Shown: piece after piece, positions 61,401 through 64,000 of the stretch
How the letters are laid out: each line of letters starts with the position of its first letter
Numbering within the stretch: position 1 is the first letter of the stretch
From: Bog-950 sp046329495
GTDB taxonomy: Bacteria > Bacteroidota > Bacteroidia > Chitinophagales > LD1
Reading direction: 5' to 3'
DNA: 64,000 nucleotides
NCBI GenBank assembly: GCA_046329495.1
Contig: JAXLUO010000006.1
Location: 108,154 to 172,153, forward strand
Made by a program: the position numbers and the translations under genes
The notes under the pieces: generated by a model
The model's input: only the letters and a program-made list of their open reading frames with translations
Databases searched by the model: none
Told to the model about the DNA's origin: nothing

Positions 61401-64000
61401 GTACTTGTTGCCCCCACTGTGCTTCCATCGGGTATTGAGAGGTTTACGTTACCTGAAGAGCCACTGTTAGTTACATCAAATGTTGACAGGCTGCTGGTAG
61501 TAGCATTCAGTACAGCGCTGGCACCTGCACAAACCGGGTTAGGCGTAACAGTGGTATTAACTACCGGGTTAACAGTTGTAACGTTTACAGCAGGCAGTGC
61601 ATCATTGGCGGTGTTTTGATCGCCTGACAAGTTGGTTTGCGCATTGAAGATATAGGTGCCACCTGAGGCATTCATATTAATTGTGCCTACAGGGAAGTTT
61701 ATGCTTGCACCGCTTGCCAGCGAGCCGGTAAACGTTGCATTGAGCACCTGCGAAACAGGACCGCTAACCGTTACGGTTACCGGAATAGAAGTAAGTGTAT
61801 TAGTACCGCTATTTGAGATTTGCACCACCACGTTTTGACCTGCTGCACCGCAAATACCAGAACCGGATGGAGAGATCAAAGCTATTGGAGCAGCATCTAA
61901 TGCTACCGGAGTAAACTCATCTGCACCCATATCAGGAGTTGCACTGCGCACATCGCCGTCAATATCCGTAGTAGTGCCGGCAATTGAAGTGCCCAGGTTG
62001 TTTAAGGAAATATTTAAGCCCGGCACCAGGTGCAAATCGGTAGTGCTTGCAAAGTTCGGCATTATATTTTTCGAGTTCGCATCGCCTGCTGCCGCCGTTT
62101 GCCAAGCTGCCAGGGTAGCATGGCTGTTGCCTGCAATGCGGCCAATATAGTTGCCCGCAGTAATATTAGAGGCTACGTAGTAATCGTTATAGTCAATTGC
62201 AGTGAACTGCGCACTTGATATTTCGGCAGCGATTGCATAGGCACCGAAACCGGTGCTTCCTGAACGGCCCAGTTCGTTACGGATGATATTGTTTTTGATA
62301 GTTGCTGCAGCACCATCATCCAAACCGATACCTACTGATGCAGCGGCCGAGGAGTAATTGAGGGTGGCGCCGGACAAATAGATGGTGTTATAATAAATAT
62401 TTACACCTGCCTGCGTAGCACCCGAAAGGTAAATGCCGGTAGGACTATAGGCTGCGCCGAAAGATGAGTAGCTATCACCATCGCCGGTGATATTGCGAAT
62501 GAAGTTATTGCGGATAGTAATATTGGCGGCCGCTAAACCGGTGCTTATATTGATGCCCTTGTTGCCATAACCGGCTGTTCCGGTATAAAGCAAATCGTGA
62601 ATGATATTCTTTTCGATAATGGTATTGGTTGTGCCTGTTGCACAGAAAATACCAATGTCGTTCTCATCGTAAGTGGTTTCGAAGTTGCCGATATCGTTGC
62701 CGGAGATTAGGCCACCATCAACACCAACAAGAGTTATACCAGCAAAATCAAGTGCATCGGCAGTTGCACTTGCGTTTAAAGCACAGTTCAACACTTTGAA
62801 ATTGTTGCCGTTACCTGCGGCAACGGTTGCATTGGCATAAATACCAGTATAGGCATAACGCACATCAAGGTTTTGTAAGGTTACATTATTGAAGTAACCG
62901 GCATTACCCAAAGTAGCTCCATCGCTAACCACAACTGCGCTATAATCCTGACTGCCGTTTTTAGCTACGAAGTTTTTAAGAATAACATTGGTAATAGGTG
63001 TACTGCCTGTTGAACCCACTAATAAGGTGCTTGGACTGGTAGCGCCTGTGTTGGTGATGCTCAGGTTGCGGCTGGTGCTACCGTTGTTAGAACCATCCAC
63101 AAAGGTATTGCTGTTTAATATTGTTATTAATGCTCCGGTTGCTACAGAACCTGTAATGGCTGCGTTAACGCCACTTGCCGGACGAATAGTAAGTGTATTA
63201 ACAGCACTGGAGTATGAGTTTGCATTTATTATAACAGGGAATGTTTCGCCGGCAGTGTATGTAGGTGAAATAAGTTCGAACACTACAGGGCCCGTTAAAC
63301 AGGCACTGTTAAAAGCATTTACGGCTGCTGTTAAAGTAGTGTAGTTACCACCTGTGCCAACGGTATACGTACCGGCCAGCGTAGAGCCAATAGTATATGT
63401 ATTAGGCGTAGTAGGCGCAGTAGTAACTGAGTTTACGCCCGTAGCCACCAACCCTGCGGATGGACTGGAAGAAACTTTTACGGTAGGGGTACTTACATCC
63501 TCAGCTATAACGTAATACGAAATTACATCGCCACCGCTTACACCGCCCAGGGCAGCGCTGCTGATGGTGAAGTTCCAGATACCGTTTGTGCCTGAGCCAC
63601 TGCTAAGCGTGCCGGCAGCAGATACATAAGCGCCTGCGTTTTTCTTGAAATAGATACGCGGCACGTTGCCACCTGATGTTGGAATGCCAACTACGCTTGT
63701 AATGGTTGCTGAAAGCGTACGGTCACTTGTGCCACAAGTGATAGAGAGAGGCGTGTAAGTAATTGCAGGAGGACCGGGTTGGGCAGTAACACTAATATTA
63801 TCTACAGCGCCGGCTGGATTGTTGGTAGTTATACCATCATTCTGCCAGCTAAAAATTAAGCGGAACGTTGTTCCGGCTAAGGCTGCAGGCAATGTAGCAT
63901 TTACCGTAGTGTACGATGTACCGTTCAAATTATAAGTGCCCACTAAGGTAGCACCTGTTAAGGTTGTGCTGTTTGGAGTTGGTGCTGTATTATCGGGTGT
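58406..64000 (-). CDS. Giant T9SS-exported multidomain protein (partial, runs off right edge)
   Basis: At least 1864 residues; the frame is open to the window edge, so the true N-terminus is outside. Order seen: an adhesion-like beta domain, then a right-handed parallel beta-helix (FVDGSNNGSTSRNLSITNTG, ANITIRNNFIRNITGDG) over ~residues 190-700, a CARDB-like segment, and a proprotein-convertase P-like domain (HTWDSDLDIFLVDPSGTRAM, GNWTLRVFDDGS). A long beta-rich stretch follows, then a PKD domain (STVWEFGDGSSSANNNASHT), and a T9SS sorting domain (IDIYNILGQVV, KVFISNNK). Such proteins serve as adhesins or polymer-binding or cleaving surface enzymes. No catalytic residues were recognised. The GTG at 63943 is not a likely start. 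Confidence 0.85.
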   Translation of the reverse strand, partial: TPDNTAPTPNSTTLTGATLVGTYNLNGTSYTTVNATLPAALAGTTFRLIFSWQNDGITTNNPAGAVDNISVTAQPGPPAITYTPLSITCGTSDRTLSATITSVVGIPTSGGNVPRIYFKKNAGAYVSAAGTLSSGSGTNGIWNFTISSAALGGVSGGDVISYYVIAEDVSTPTVKVSSSPSAGLVATGVNSVTTAPTTPNTYTIGSTLAGTYTVGTGGNYTTLTAAVNAFNSACLTGPVVFELISPTYTAGETFPVIINANSYSSAVNTLTIRPASGVNAAITGSVATGALITILNSNTFVDGSNNGSTSRNLSITNTGATSPSTLLVGSTGSTPITNVILKNFVAKNGSQDYSAVVVSDGATLGNAGYFNNVTLQNLDVRYAYTGIYANATVAAGNGNNFKVLNCALNASATADALDFAGITLVGVDGGLISGNDIGNFETTYDENDIGIFCATGTTNTIIEKNIIHDLLYTGTAGYGNKGINISTGLAAANITIRNNFIRNITGDGDSYSSFGAAYSPTGIYLSGATQAGVNIYYNTIYLSGATLNYSSAAASVGIGLDDGAAATIKNNIIRNELGRSGSTGFGAYAIAAEISSAQFTAIDYNDYYVASNITAGNYIGRIAGNSHATLAAWQTAAAGDANSKNIMPNFASTTDLHLVPGLNISLNNLGTSIAGTTTDIDGDVRSATPDMGADEFTPVALDAAPIALISPSGSGICGAAGQNVVVQISNSGTNTLTSIPVTVTVSGPVSQVLNATFTGSLASGASINFPVGTINMNASGGTYIFNAQTNLSGDQNTANDALPAVNVTTVNPVVNTTVTPNPVCAGASAVLNATTSSLSTFDVTNSGSSGNVNLSIPDGSTVGATSTINLSGTTATVTASSVIKVTLNINHTWDSDLDIFLVDPSGTRAMLLSSDNGGSGDNYTNTVLLTGAVTNISAGTAPFTGTFAPEGDITTAPDLSDAVTGTYAGIIPANPLLGAAAVGNWTLRVFDDGSIITGTLVNWSLEITSQVSGNFTHAFSGPGSISSVTYSGTGNATGEVTISNLAAGTPQFTVVTTGPSGCSTSKTQNVNVIACVNTWEGDVAGDATNWFNAGNWSLNYVPNVCGANVFIPTSPIGGVFPVIDVTSPSVGDVSVDDNATITINAGKTLSLCGNWIGGNSTGSQILGAGTVVLYATAPQQLSGITQFQNLKLFNPTGATMQAGSRFEIFEELALQSGTFNSSSGQLVFRSTSDSQIGIIDNFSAGYTGTINGPIRAERYYHSSTTYDAHYMGSPVDAAALSSFATGGTTGYAIPTANCDETQLLTGSPYGAVASMDESVGAGCAMKTWKFENTAQPASVARGYSVRKTGSGVITVTGNPNLDASYSANGLDNSAWAINTSLQGRPMGPGWHLVSNPFLANLDVTSTPAGFDATKLVWINDGGGSSGSYQPATIVAPFQAFMVHRTAAGAANYTINATQRTKNATSYSFQKQGNDHELTLTATNNGTQRIDVTKVAFNTAATLNHDPDFDCIKMAGALNRHTLYTYNSNPLHWMAINTLKSIEETSTVNVGFEPGINGSYTFQFDGLNSFDPTSYITLEDKLLNVFHDVRSGSYSFTSNANDNWNRFVLHFTPAAKFNTTDATCSAAGQVNIEQPGTANWNYVVTNSNNVTVSSGVLNNSSPVTVSVPTGTYTITLTDNNNYTVVKNVLVSGASAISAAMNLSKTTAEEGESIDFINTSNNAASTVWEFGDGSSSANNNASHTYSQAGIYNAKLTVSSIGGCVSSTQQTVTVTAKTSTGINDLTNGKVTIWSHANMVYVDFSKATNVEATIDIYNILGQVVSSEKFGKTSIYSRQLNNLDAGYVVVSVKSAEGTTTKKVFISNNK

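Noticed and set aside
60288..63344. Plus-strand open frames opposite the giant T9SS gene
   Set aside because: Shadows in the Thr/Ser/Ala-rich gene; no signal or motif.
1..64000. tRNA, rRNA, riboswitch or replication origin
   Set aside because: No T-loop/anticodon patterns, rRNA text, riboswitch cores or DnaA-box clusters were recognised by eye; a covariance search would be decisive.

Overview
The window looks like a chromosomal segment of a Bacteroidota bacterium, probably from the Chitinophagia/Sphingobacteriia side. The evidence is many secreted proteins with C-terminal type IX secretion (T9SS) sorting domains, DUF4271 beside hemD, a DUF5777 barrel beside YceI, Bacteroidota-type -7 promoter boxes (TAnnTTTG and, often here, TAnnTTCG), and AT-rich intergenic regions filled with dispersed repeats. 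I see no rRNA, tRNA or CRISPR array.

Left part (1-5300): an orphan phage terminase pair, then a REP-associated tyrosine transposase (RAYT) embedded in an 11-unit tandem array of two-hairpin REP units. A second RAYT-less block of the same units lies at 22.6-22.9 kb. Next comes a metabolic run (5305-8532): sugar-1-phosphate nucleotidyltransferase, nitronate monooxygenase-like protein and serA. From 8.7 to 18.7 kb lie cell-surface genes: a 1323-residue collagen-like protein, a small T9SS protein and two tandem 543-residue paralogs each built of eleven 29-residue repeats.

Middle (19-31 kb): a histidinol-phosphatase-like HAD enzyme without the zinc-loop cysteines, translationally coupled to a DEDDh exonuclease fused to a GIY-YIG domain that looks dead; MscL without its cytoplasmic tail; a Na+/solute symporter; a LOG protein; an M23 peptidase; Bcp; and a four-gene envelope cluster with two CX4CH heme-like proteins, YceI and a DUF5777 barrel. 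A VapBC-like pair at 31.0-31.7 kb has a frameshifted toxin.

Right part (31.8-64 kb): Hsp20, Smr, FAH hydrolase, GH20 hexosaminidase, a second collagen-like protein, a BamA/TamA-like barrel - DUF4271 - HemD operon diverging from hemW, DUF1015, a T9SS esterase, recA, two T9SS proteins, an SDR/glycosidase pair, a methyltransferase, a PhyH dioxygenase, a diheme cytochrome lipoprotein, a MoxR/ChlI-type ATPase, a PI-PLC-like lipoprotein, and a giant T9SS protein that runs off the right edge.

The most unusual signals are: (1) the hemD frame has no nearby ATG but connects, by a one-base slip in an A10 tract, to an Ala/Lys-rich leader ORF that starts 2 nt after the DUF4271 stop; (2) the RAYT/REP array with compensatory stem changes; (3) the inactive GIY-YIG domain beside an intact exonuclease domain; and (4) near-identical 3' ends of T9SS genes, which suggest homogenisation of sorting domains.
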